A stretch of DNA of 64,000 nucleotides, taken from assembly GCA_947683625.1 (NCBI GenBank), contig CANTUR010000066.1, forward strand, positions 4,374,001 to 4,438,000, read 5' to 3'. Source of the stretch: Mallotus nudiflorus. Lineage: Eukaryota; Streptophyta; Magnoliopsida; Malpighiales; Euphorbiaceae. Of this stretch, positions 1 through 11,065 are shown one piece after another; the first letter of the stretch is position 1, and every line of letters starts with the position of its first letter. The position numbers and the translations under genes are program-made. Under the pieces are notes generated by a model. The model had not been told where the DNA came from. It saw only the letters and a program-made list of their open reading frames with translations, and made no database searches.

Positions 1-835
1 TCAAATTAAGGGTTGTTTGTGTGGACACTTATGGAGGATAGATTCTTTTGGAGATGTCTCAATCTGAACTACCAAATTAAAAGCTCAAGGTAGGGTGTCA
101 CCAGAGTGAACCTCCTCTCTTCCTTCCAGAAATTTTGCCCCTTCTGCATTTATGGTAAGAAAACAAAAATCCTAAATTTAATCAATTAATCGAATTACTT
201 AGATCTAGGTTCGGGTTTGTGATTACAATTTAATTTTTCACTATGTATGGAATTATAAAACCCAACAGCTTGGTGGAAGCCTAACTCTCAGGGACCGATA
301 GCCATTGGATAAGTAAGAGATCTGAATGACTTTTAGATTTGTGGTTTAGGGTTGTACCACTAATTTTCACCTAAATTATTTATTGATATTATTTTATCAT
401 TTTATCTTTTTATTATATAAAGTAAATGGCATTAAAAGTCATGTTTTTAAAAAAGTTTCTAAATGAATGTTTGGCATAGTTATATATATATCCGCATTTT
501 CCAAAGATTTATATTTGGATATATATAGTATTTAATAAATTAATGATTTTCTTTAAATACAATTTCACAATAGATATCTGCAATAAATGGTTTAATAAAA
601 AAAGGTTTTTAAATCGATATACATTTCTTTATATTAGCTTACTAAGTGATATTTGACTCCCCTTAATTATTTTTCTAAGAATCTATAAGTCTTCAGTTAG
701 TTCACCCCCTCTACGCCGGAGACATTCTTCACTGGTGGTATTATGTAGGTCCTTATAATGTTATTGATATTTATGTAATGATTGTGTGTTAGCATTCTTA
801 TTCTATCTTGAATCTTATTTCTATGCCTTTTCAAA
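1..835 (+). repeat. Decayed LTR-like sequence at the left edge
   Basis: No gene is visible here. The stretch around 640-735 (a 'tgatatttgactccccttaa' segment followed by a cytosine-rich part and a 'ctacgccgg' part) resembles the end of the Tekay LTRs further right, for example 44898-45000. A gag relic follows at the expected distance, so this is probably the 3' half of a very old LTR plus leader. No LTR terminus or primer-binding site can be fixed. Positions 1-600 show no other recognisable structure. Confidence 0.3.
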
Positions 836-1500
836 ATGAGACGAGCATGAAATGCACCTGTTGTGGATGTAACATATGATGATTATAAGCAATCCTTTCA
901 AGATGAAGCTCCTCCCCTCACCCCCACCAACTAGATGAAGGGGTAGATCTAAAGTAGCAGTGGCTTAGAGAAAGGAACCCCAACCGCCAGCATAAGTAAA
1001 TGCTCTAGATTTAGATCCTATAGCTTTTTGGTAGCTGGTGTAACAAGGATTTATCAAGGACTAGCGACACTTAATAAAGCCATGCCCTTAGTATAATAGA
1101 TGCTATAACAAAGAAATCAAAGGATGTTTGATGCAGATGCAGATTTACTGTACTTTAGGATTGGAAGAGTCTTACTTTATGGTACAGGAGATGCAATGGG
1201 TTTTATAAATACCATTAAAGCCAAGACCAGGATAGGATGTGCAAACTATCAAAAGATAATGATTATGGAGCTATCAGTTCAAGCTATAACTCATGTTTGA
1301 TTTATGTAGTCGATCCAACCATATATGACCACTATAACAGGGTTAGAGTTTAAAGAGTAATTTTTAAGATATTTCTATCCACCTTCAATGAGACACAATT
1401 ACAAATGATAATTGTTACATATAGCTAGAGGAGAGCGGTCAATGGAGTACATCCTTGCTATCATGTCATGCAACAGGATGAAATGGAAATGACAAAAGCT
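836..1500 (+). pseudogene. Chromovirus-type gag relic
   Basis: A broken gag-like reading frame begins at an ATGAGACGAGCATG segment that parallels the gag starts at 19658 and 45501 (ATGAGGAGRCRNGTGCATG). It encodes a recognisable, stop-interrupted capsid-core pattern: a hydrophobic segment, then 'SIQPYMTTIT', 'FKE', 'RYFYPPSMRHNYK' and 'LLHIARGERSMEYI'. This order matches plant Tekay/Del gag cores, in which a W..F...F...Y/F.PP..R segment is followed by an L.+..RG.RS..+Y segment. Many stops and frameshifts are present. Pol does not follow; the sequence passes directly into AT-rich repeats at about 1500, so the element is truncated. The assignment rests on residue pattern only. Confidence 0.5.
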
Positions 1501-1633
1501 ATCTCACCATTATGCCATGGATAATTATTATTAATAATAATAATAAAAAGCCAAACCATGAAATGGCAAAATGACACACACAACACTGATAAACACACAA
1601 CCGACACACATAAACATACAACATTTATGCATA

Positions 1634-1673
<40 letters not shown>

Positions 1674-2345
1674 TCATAATATTATTACGATTATGATATT
1701 ATTTTTAATATTATTATAATTAATTAATCATAATTATTTTAATATTAAAATTAAAAAAAATCCACCACACACTCATCACTCATTCAAATTCATGCACAAT
1801 ACTCACTCATTTAATTTTTTTTATTATAATTATGATATTATTTTTTATATTATTATAATTAATTAATCATAATCATTATAATGTTAAAATTAAAAAAAAA
1901 AAACAAACAAACAAACAAATTATGTCATTTCCGCCACTTGAAGTGGGGAATTGCCATCTCAACTTACAAAAATGAAGCTTGGCGTAATGCCTTTTTTTTT
2001 TTAATAATAATAATAATAATAATAGAAGTGGCAGAATGCCTTTTTTATTTTTTAAAAAAATAACCGTTTCCAACATTTGGACTAGTGCAATGACCATTCT
2101 GCTAGCTCTAATGGCGGAATGGCCATTCCTCCTACCAGCCCCGTCACATTAGTAAAACTACCATAAAAAAGAGAACTTTTTTTGCAAAACACCACAAAAG
2201 GGAATTTCTTTCAAATGAACCACACATGGGGATTTTCTTTCAAATTTTGCCTTAAAATGGCAAATAGTCCCAAAAGATTTCAATCTCTTAATGCATCCTT
2301 CAGAAAAAAGGTGGAGCCCTCTATGATTCTAATAAATGTTTGTGG
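1501..2345. repeat. AT-rich tract with (AAT)n and a diverged direct repeat
   Basis: There is no gene. An (AAT)n microsatellite occupies about 1633-1671. Two direct copies of a roughly 70-bp AT-rich block (about 1688-1757 and 1827-1900) share a core 'ttattataattaattaatca' and end in an A run, so this is a small local duplication. Short open frames across 1876-2097 are low-complexity translations of A/T runs. Confidence 0.6.
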
Positions 2346-2354
2346 GTTAATTAT

Positions 2355-3050
2355 ATAAATGATCACTAAATTTTGTGTTTGATTATAATTTGATTACAAA
2401 TTTTTAATTTATATTTTTTAGTTATTAAATTTCTATTTAGACTTCGCAAGTAATTAAATTTCTATTTAGACTTCGCAAGTAATATTTATAATTATTTTTG
2501 GTCCATAAATAGCTCAATACTACTATTTTAATCCAAAATTTAAACATATAAATAAGTCCATATTTTTATATTCATAAAAATTAATGAACAAACTAAAAGC
2601 TATCTTAAAGGATAAATGCCTCATTTTATAATAATGTAAAACATTACTCTATGAGAATGAAACATAATATTTGTCTTCATTTTTACATTTCTTAAAATAA
2701 ACTATAAATTAATAAAATATATGTATATTATATTATATTCAAGTGATTTATAAATATATTTTTTATTTTTTATTGAAGTATTATTTTAATTTTTGCATGT
2801 AATAAACTATATATTAATAAAAAATATTTTTATATTATATTATATTTAAATAATTTATGGCTATTATTTAAGAATGATATATGAATTTATTTGTATGTTG
2901 TTTTCAAATTTTAGACTAAAATGGTAACACTCAAATGTTTACATACCAAAAATTTGTATAAGAACTATATGTGAAATCAAAATAGAAATTTAGTAACATA
3001 AAATATACAAATTAAAATTTTGTAATCAAATACAAAGTTTAGGAACCATC
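2355..3050. mobile_element. Fold-back / MITE-like element with about 75-bp inverted ends
   Basis: The left arm (from about 2358, 'atgatcactaaattttgtgt') is matched in inverted orientation by the right arm ending near 3050 (its reverse complement starts 'atggttcctaaactttgtat'). The arms align over about 75-80 bp with one roughly 10-bp gap, covering a shared TTTGATTAYAA block and a shared TAAATTTCTATTT block. The left arm also holds a 29-bp tandem duplication at about 2424-2483 containing 'atttagacttcgcaagtaat'. The interior is non-coding and AT-rich. This is the structure of a non-autonomous TIR or fold-back element. I could not define a target-site duplication, so the superfamily is open. Confidence 0.45.
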
Positions 3051-3279
3051 CATACCAAATGTTTGCTATTTCTAAAATTTATTAGGTCTCAAACATGGGC
3101 TTCAATGGGAATCTGGTTACATGTAACAATAGAAGATCTAGGAGTACAAATCTCTAGGCCAGATTAGACAGTTTTGGCATCTCCATAATGGCAAGCTTCC
3201 AATCCACAAGTCAAAATCGCTCATCTGCTAGAATTAGGATCAAACCATCGACCTCTTCTATTTCAGTTGTAGCTAGCAA

Positions 3280-4290
3280 TAAGGAGCTCAGAAAAGAGAT
3301 TTTACTTCGATAACATATGGACATGGACATTGGGGGCGCTACAAAGATGATCAAAGAAGGTTGGGCAGAAAATTTCAGGCGTTGTAAAATGTTCCAAGTT
3401 CATTGCGAATTCAAGGCTTGTCCAGTTGAGCAAAGAGAACATATCCAATCCATATAAAAGAATCATAAAAATTCATAAAAAATTTGACAAGGGAGAGAGA
3501 GAGAGAAAGACGGATAATGTGACATGAATGAAATCATATCTCTAGAGAGTCAACTGGCAGTATATATCATGAGAGAAGAGGTTTTTTGGGCTCAAAAACT
3601 TCGTCAAAACTGGCTTCGACAGTGGGACAAGAACAAAACATTTTTTTCATGCGAAGGTGCAAAAATACTATTCAGGGGCTACAAGATAAAGAAAGGCGAT
3701 AATGCTCTTCCTTGGAGGACATTGCTCAAATTGCAATTAAATATTTTACAGATATCTACTCATCCTCAAATTCTTTTGAAATAATGGAAGCATTAATGTT
3801 TATTCAGAGGAAGGAATTTGACAGTATGAATGACATGCTAATTGCCCCTGTTATGATGGTAGAGATTAATGGGGGTGTATTGAGCATACACCCTACAAAA
3901 GCTCCCAAAGCAAATGGCTTAACAATGAAGTTCTTCTATCAGTATTGGGAAAATCATTGGGAAAGAAGTAATTAAAAGCTTTTTTCAGGGGGCTAACATA
4001 CTCAAAAGCTTGAATCACACCATAAATGTCTTGATCTCCAAACAAAATAAAAAAAATAAAAAATAAATAAAAAACCTTTGTCTATGATCCAGTTTTGTCA
4101 TATAAGCTTGTGTAACACTTTTTATAAGATAATTTCCGAAGTCCTTTCAGATAGAGTACAAAAAGTCATCTCTCAGATAATCCATGATTCTCGAAATTCC
4201 TCAATAAAAGGCTGAGTGGATCTTAGACAACATAATCCTAGCCTATAAAACAGTGCATTATTTAAAAACAAAGGGGAGGTAGGGCTTTTA
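3280..4290 (+). pseudogene. L1-type LINE reverse transcriptase relic
   Basis: Fragments in several frames follow the order found in plant L1 ORF2 between the endonuclease and reverse transcriptase. First comes a linker of the 'WLRQWDKNKTFF' kind at about 3610-3650 (family pattern WL+.GD+NT+FFH). Then come 'IAIKYFTDIYSSSN' (about 3725-3770), 'VLSIHPTKAPKANGLTMKFF' (about 3878-3937; family pattern IHPDKAPGPDG...FF), and beyond 4010 pieces of the 'VLISK' and 'SLCNTFYKIISEVLSDR' motifs (about 4030-4160). The YADD catalytic box and everything beyond are absent, so the copy is truncated at its 3' end. It is dead: several frameshifts and stops, no ORF1, no poly-A tail found. Confidence 0.7.
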
Positions 4291-5330
4291 AGGAGTGGCT
4301 ATCAACATGCAAAAAAAAGGATTAGTGATAGCGTATTCCGTCGCAAAAATTGATTAGCCATGAATTATCAAATGTTATGATACCGTGTGTAAAAGCCTGG
4401 TCATAAAATAACATAGCGATAGTTTTTGTTTATCCGTCACTACAAACAACAACTTGACAAAAGCTTCACAATAATCACCATCAATAACAACTATAAAACA
4501 TACAATAATAGCTTTAAAAAACCAAAAAACAGCAACACTAATCAAAGAACAACTTGACAATAACCCTTCAGCAACCAAAAAACAACAACAAAATCAAAAC
4601 AACCTCACAACAATCATTCAACAACTATAAAACAGCGACAACAAGTCCACAACAACTTGACAACAACACTTCAGTAACAAAATAAATAAATAAATAATAT
4701 TACAACAACCAACAAAAATACTCCCTGAATTCATGCAAAATCAAAATCACAAAAGAAAAAATGAATAAAAAACTCTGTGAATTCTAGTCTATTAACAATA
4801 CCCAATCAAAAAACTTAGTCTAATAATACTATTGGAACTTTAACTATTTTATTTATTGCATTAGAAATAATAGTAAATTTATCAAAAATAAAGAGAAAAT
4901 AAGAATAAAAAGGGGAAAGAAAAAAAAAGAGGTGAAGAAAAATAAAAATAAAAAAGAGATTGTATTTCGGTATAAAAATATTAAAAAATTTGTGAAATAA
5001 AATCTCAAAAAATTGGCTAATGCTCCACTAATAAATACAAAGAAGAGAAAAAAAAAAAGAAAAAAAAGAAGGAAAGAATTAAAAAATAAAGAGAAAATAA
5101 AAACAAAAATAAAAATAAAAAGAGGAGGAAAGGAAGAAAAAATAAAAATAAGCTTGCACGTGCCTCGAGCATTTGCCAATAAGTTGGTGCAAAGAATTGG
5201 TCTATGTTCCTGATGATGGTCTACTTGTTCATTTAGAAGTAAAACATCTCCTTTCTTTAAGTTGGAGGCTTTCCTTGGTCTTAGTTCCTAGCTGATTAAC
5301 TTCAACCCCTCACTACCCTTTCACTAAGGC
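4291..5330. repeat. CAA-rich and A/G-rich low-complexity tracts
   Basis: No gene. Positions 4440-4690 are rich in CAA, with recurring 'acaacttgacaa' and 'cttcagyaac' phrases, suggesting a decayed minisatellite. Positions 4860-5150 are an A/G-rich tract of repeated 'aaaataaaaataaaaaga' phrases with two similar halves (about 4880-4965 and 5040-5150). Open frames on either strand here encode only Lys/Phe-rich low-complexity strings. Confidence 0.6.
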
Positions 5331-6612
5331 AGAAGCAGAGAAGCTTAATTTCCTTGTTTTTTTTTTTTTTTTTGACAACCCATATAGTTCCATGCACTTT
5401 TATTATGTTTATGATTTATTCTGTTACACTTTTATTTGTATATGTTGAATTCCTGCATTTTTAATTTTTATAAACATTAATTTTTCTAATTGCACGCGGA
5501 CGTCTGGGCCACTAAATGAGATTATAATTCATTTGAAGATACTTTTTATTTATATGTTAAATCTTTCTACTTTTATTTTTATTAAAATTAAGTCCTTATA
5601 TTTTTATTTTAGAGAAATTAAATTCTAATTGATATAAATTTATAAATTTCTATAAATTATGTTTATAATTTGGTTATTTTTATTTTATTTTTAATATAAA
5701 ATTATATAAAATATAACATCAATCAATTGTAATTTTATTAAATCTAATACATTTATAATTTCATTGGTCAATAAGTTTCTTTTTCTATTTTCTATAAAAA
5801 AAAAAAAAAAAAGCAAAATGTCACTATATTTAATTTTAACTAATTCAAAGTAAAGGTAATCACAAATTTATAAACCTTTTAACACATAAAAAAGTTTTGT
5901 ATCTAAAAATAAAGTAATAAATATTTAAGAAAATAATAATCCATACTATTAATATTATTTTTTTAAAAGAACATCTGACTTTTATTTTATTAAAAATATA
6001 AAACAGTAGAGAATAAATAATCACACCTCTTAATAATTTATTTTTTAAATATCAAATTAATAACAAAATTCATAGAGAAATATAGAATAATGTCAAATCA
6101 TAGTTAATAAAAATGTTATTTTAGGTAGAACGAAATCATTTAATTTAATTAGATTAAAAATTTTTAATTTATCACATAAAATAATTATATTAATTAAAAT
6201 ATAAGAATTTTAACAAGTGATAATTTTTTTAAAAAATATAATTTAGTTATTTTATTGAAAATATAAAAAATGTATATTTAAGATTTTTAATCAGAGTGGA
6301 AATAGCCACACCCTTTGAAAATTTATTATTTAAAATAAATTGATGATAAAATTAGAAAGCAATACAATATAGGTAATGTCAAATATGGTTAAATAAAATT
6401 ATTATTTTAAAAAGTATGGTACTTAATTTAAGTAAATAAAAATTTTATTTTATCAAATAAATTAGTAATATTAATTAAAATATGAAATTTTTATTAATAA
6501 TAAAAAAGACAAACAATCTGAAAAAAATTATGCCAATTATAAAATATTCAGTTATAAGTTTAAATTAATAAATAATAAGTTTATTAAATAAATATATAAA
6601 TATTACTAACTA

Positions 6613-6669
<57 letters not shown>

Positions 6670-7540
6670 AAAGATAATAAATTTAAAAGAGACTTCATAT
6701 TTTTTCTTAACTAAATAAAATAATTTCCAATTATATTATTAGTTGATAATAATAAATAAAGTACTTAATATTTATAATAAAATTTATATTTTTATAATAT
6801 TTATATATTTTTAATATTTATTTGTATATTCTTTTATTTTTAAATATTCATGTTTTCATTTTTTTTTTTTTATATATGTACATGAATAGTACGTCGCTGA
6901 TAACTTACTAAAGTACACCTCTCCTAAATCAATTGCCACCCTTCTCATCAAGCAAACTAAGACAAGGGGGTTGAAAATTGTAATTTCAAGAACATGTCTT
7001 TTATAGCCATAGTAGTCGTCCTTTAAAAGGAAAATATTTCATGTTATTGCTGGCAACATGAACAATATACTAGGTAGCATAGACCCAAGAGAAACAAAAA
7101 TAGGGACATAAAAAAATGATTTTTTTATTTTAAAATATAGAATACTGTGATCAATTTATAAATATTAAAAATATAAAGGTTAATTTATAAATATAAAAAA
7201 ATATAGAAACTAATTTATAAATATGAAAAATTATAAAGTTTATTTTATATAATTATAAAATTAGATTCAATTCAAAAATATACTTTTCATGGTTAGTAGT
7301 ATTTTTTAACACTAAAAATAATTCTAAAGCACATAAAAAAAAACATGTAATCATTTTGTCTTATAACATAAATAAAGCAATAACACCTCAATTATACACA
7401 ATTTTTTAATAACAAATAAACAATTTTCTATCTAATTTTACTTAAAATTAACAATAAAATCATAATATTCATAAGCGAGATTAATATATCAAGACTTCAT
7501 TCATAATATTTATTAGCCATTTAAGTTTATAGAATCTTCT
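5331..7540. other. AT-rich gene-free desert
   Basis: I see no coding potential, RNA gene or clear transposon end. The stretch contains T runs (about 5357-5373), A runs, and many short diverged AT-rich repeats such as 'aatttataaatataaaaa' around 7140-7240. Confidence 0.5.
6615..6667. repeat. (AT)n microsatellite
   Basis: An uninterrupted run of about 26 AT units. It can extrude a cruciform, and its length is likely polymorphic. Confidence 0.95.
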
Positions 7541-7542
7541 AC

Positions 7543-8450
7543 TTAATTAGCATTTTCAGTCTCAATGATCTCATTGACATCTTTATTGAAGATTACCATC
7601 TCTATTTCCAGTTTATCCCATGAGAGATCAACAAACTCAAGAAATCCAACATTTTCCATATTTCTAAAATCATCTCCACCTACATCCCACATCTTGATCT
7701 TCTCATCATGATTTTTAGAGTTTATTCTTGATAAAAGGCAGAGATTATTGTGAATAAATACCAAATCCTCCACACGTTTTGAAAGTAGTTTATTCATTGT
7801 TAATGAATGGGTTAAAGAATAAGTACTCTAATTTCTTTCACAACAAGAGGAGGATGAAGGTTATCCATGAACTCTAAAAGCTAATTTTTGAAGTAAAGGT
7901 GCACTTGAACCATAACATGCCCACCAATTTCTAGGATCTACACCAAACCTACTAGCAATGGAATCCGAATCCTTAAATGGCTAACCCTTAAGAGAAAAGT
8001 TTGCAAACTCATTATTAACTCTAGCACGATCCTCATCAAGGAATAGTTTTCTAAAAAACTTAGATTGTTTCATTGGATACTTAGGGACCCATAAGAAGAT
8101 GAATTATTCCTTCTCCTTCTTCATGTCGTTTTGCAATATAAAACCTTAAGGAAAAAATTTACAAAAATGATAAATAAAAATTAAACAAAAGAAACATTTT
8201 ATTAAATGGAGTATATAAGAAGTTAAAGAGATTGAATTAGAAATTACCTTGGATTCAATGAATGAGCTAAAAAATGAAGTGGTGCATTATTCTCTCCCCA
8301 GTGATCAATAAGAACGCGATATACCACATCTTAAAAAGGAGAATTATCATTCATCATTCTTCCTTCATGCACATAAATAACCTTCTTCACCTTTTGAATC
8401 ATAGAATCCCACATATAATAATCTAAGACATATCATATAGGGTGTTGCTG
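7543..8450 (-). pseudogene. hAT-superfamily transposase, 3' part
   Basis: Read on the minus strand, this is the C-terminal part of a plant BED/hAT-type transposase. The order seen is: 'DYYMWDSMIQKVKKVIYVHE' (about 8440-8375); 'VLIDHWGENNAPLHFLAHSL' and an NPR end (about 8325-8255); then, across a likely intron, 'YIAKRHEEGEG'; then a WW-C-Y-GSSAP-L pattern and 'SSSSCCERN' (about 7860-7820), which is the hAT dimerisation segment; then a closing 84-residue frame 7797-7543 beginning MNKLLSKRVEDLVFIHNNL. The part upstream of about 8450, with the BED finger and catalytic core, is missing. A probable intron lies at about 8150-8247: donor AAG/GTAATTTC, acceptor CCTTAAG/GTTTT. Several stops and frameshifts show it is dead. 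Confidence 0.65.
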
Positions 8451-8474
8451 TTAGATATAAATAAAAAGTTGAAT

Positions 8475-11065
8475 TGTAGCATCCGTGTCCTCGAAAATTT
8501 AAACTGGAGATTTTGTTAATTAAAAATGAATAAATTAATTAAATTAAGTCTCCAATTGATTAAAATTATTAATTAAGGGTCTTGATTTATAATTAATCTA
8601 AAGCAATGACCACTTATGATTAGAGAAGAGAAGAAAATAAGGATTTTAAAAAAAAATTTGGCAATGAGGTGGCAGCTACATGCAATGCCACCACTCTCTC
8701 CTTTAGATAGCTATTAAAAAAAATAAGGTTCTCTACATTTAAAGACGCAGGACCATAAAGGAGAGGAGAAAAAAATGTATGCTTAGAAAAAGAAAAACGA
8801 AAAGCTTGGGAGAAAGATTGGACTTGGAGTTGCATTTTGGAAAACTTTGAAGCCTATATGTTGATCCTAAACTCTACAACCTTTGATTAGCAAGCAACTC
8901 ATCATCTTTTTGAAAGAGAATTCATGGAGTTTGGGTTTTGTTTCCATATGAGCTTATGTGATTTGCAGATCAAGCAAAGTTAAGGAGTAGTTGGAGTAGA
9001 GATATATTTTGAGTAGGTTTTACCATTTGCATGTTATTTTAATCAGTTTTGATTGTCTAAACATCTGGATAGCAACCGTTAGATTTTTGTTTAGCGTAGA
9101 TTTTTATAAAGTTTGATTTAATTTCTATAGGAAATCAAGCAAGAGGTTAATTGAGTTGGATTGCTAAAATTCAGGTGAGTGGTTTTTTATTCAATCTTTA
9201 TCTTCCTTTAGGCCTTTGTAGATTCCTTCAATTAATGTTGTTTGAAATCTTAAACTTTAAGCTAGTAAATCAGCTATATTGAATCTTTTGAGCTGCAGCA
9301 TAACTCTTATTTATTTTTCTTTTATATTTACTTATTATGCCAAATTGATTTGGCAGAATTATTATACAAATAAATTTTGAATTCTCCTAAGTCTACGCAT
9401 GAATATCTATTTCTTTTGAGATTAGAAATACAAAATTGTACTCATAAAATAAACATGCAACTTAAAATAGTTGGTACGCAAACTATAAAAAGAGAATTTG
9501 CATACGGATTAAGAAATGTGATGTGAATAATATATTTTTTTTTATGTTGTTAAGTTTGAGATATAAATCTTTGGGTTTTGAAGTGTAAGCAGATTAAAAT
9601 TTGGCTTAAAAATGTGATACAACATATCAAACTTGAAAATAAACTTTCAGGGACACAAAGGTGACTGCCTGAACAATCAAATAATGCCCCAGTGTGTTAG
9701 GGTGATGCCATAGCATTGGGAAGGCGCCTTAGTACACTATGGCTCCTCACCAATCTCATTGAGGAGGTGCCTCCATGAGATTGGTTGAAACTATAAACTT
9801 AAAAAGGCTATAACTTTAACTCTAAATAAGGTGATTGTTTATTCTTTTTAAATAAGAAATAAGAAATATCTAATTCAACTGTTTTGATAATCTTTTTGAG
9901 TAATACTTTTTATTGCATAAGCTTAAACATAGCCTGACTTGATAAGCAAAGTCTGTTGCAATGCACCAATTGCAAGTTTCTGTAGTTACAATAAACTAAT
10001 AAATTAGAGAAAGAATACACATTTTGCAATTTCTTAAGTCTCTGATTTGAGATTAAATTTACTACAATAATTTTTATAGACAAACAATATGAATGAAAAG
10101 TCATATGAGAAATATCAAAATACTAATTTTATTGAGATCAAGAATACATGGAAATAATGAGAAATAACAAACTCATTATATAAGTTCTCAAGCCTTGGAT
10201 GTTATAATGGAAATTATTTTAGAGTACTATTTTGTCCGGGTTTGTCAAACAGAAATGACGGGTCTCATTTATGGTATATGTCTATATACAATTGTTTTTC
10301 TATGTGTTTGTCATGAATTGATATTTACTGTTGGCCAACTATTAAAACTATCTTTAGGATAGCACATAAATTCATCTTTGCCTTTAGGGCAAACTTATGT
10401 GATTGATAAGTCTGCATATTGATTCTATTTTTCATGCTATGTGAAAGAGTCACTTTAAGAAAGAGCTATCATTTATTTTACTCTGAGAAAGAGTTTCAAC
10501 TTTGTTTTTCTTTGAAAAAGAGCTAAAATTTATTTTTACTCTGAGAAGGAGTCATAACTGTTTTGCTCCGAGAAAGGGCAGTACAATTTTGTGCATGAAA
10601 AAGAGCTAATGATAACAGTACCATCAAGTTCATAACTTTAAATAATTTAGGACAAGAATTAATGTGCTCTAACATATAAAATTTTATTTGTGGAGCGTAA
10701 CTATTAGTGCATATTATGAAAACCTGGGAAAAACCTACTTTTGGAATTATGAAAGAGTGTATACAAAATAATTGAATATTAATTAAAGGTTAATGAATTC
10801 TATTCATATTTGACTTGTTGCTTATCATACTTTCATAAAATTCTTTCAATAATTATAATTTTAGTATCTATTATTTGTTTTACTTGACTAGTTAGCTTGT
10901 ATTATACTTATTCTTGTTTCTTAGTAAGGAGTTATACTTCATGGTGCTATGAAAAGAAGTTAATGATAATTGTGTTGTCAAGGTTATTTGTGGAATACAA
11001 TGTGTTTATAAATATTTCATGTCTAGTCTGTGATAGACAAGTTCATAAATTTTAAATACATCTGG
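8475..11065 (+). repeat. LTR-like repeat, copy A
   Basis: The copy starts TGTAGCATCCGTGTCCTCGAA and shares with copy B (from 11066) its opening block, a block containing 'gttggccaactattaa' (about 10332), and a following array of short CTCTGAGAAGGAG-like units (about 10445-10610). The TG start, the opening AATTAATTAAGTC block and the overall layout suggest a long LTR of Tekay-like type. No gag or pol is linked to it. It stops abruptly at 11065 where copy B begins, as if B had inserted into it. No protein-coding segment is supported within it. Confidence 0.5.
9707..9784. repeat. Two adjacent hairpins inside copy A
   Basis: The first hairpin pairs GCCATAG (9707-9713) with CTATGGC (9737-9743) around an inner palindrome AAGGCGCCTT (9721-9730). 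The second pairs CCAATCTCAT (9750-9759) with ATGAGATTGG (9775-9784) around a second stem GGAGG-TG-CCTCC (9763-9774). All four stems are perfect. Copy B has no counterpart, so this is a feature or insertion of copy A. Its function is unknown. Confidence 0.8.

Noticed and set aside
4853..5213. Lys-rich and Phe-rich frames on opposite strands
   Set aside because: Low-complexity A/G-rich DNA; no domain, no codon structure.
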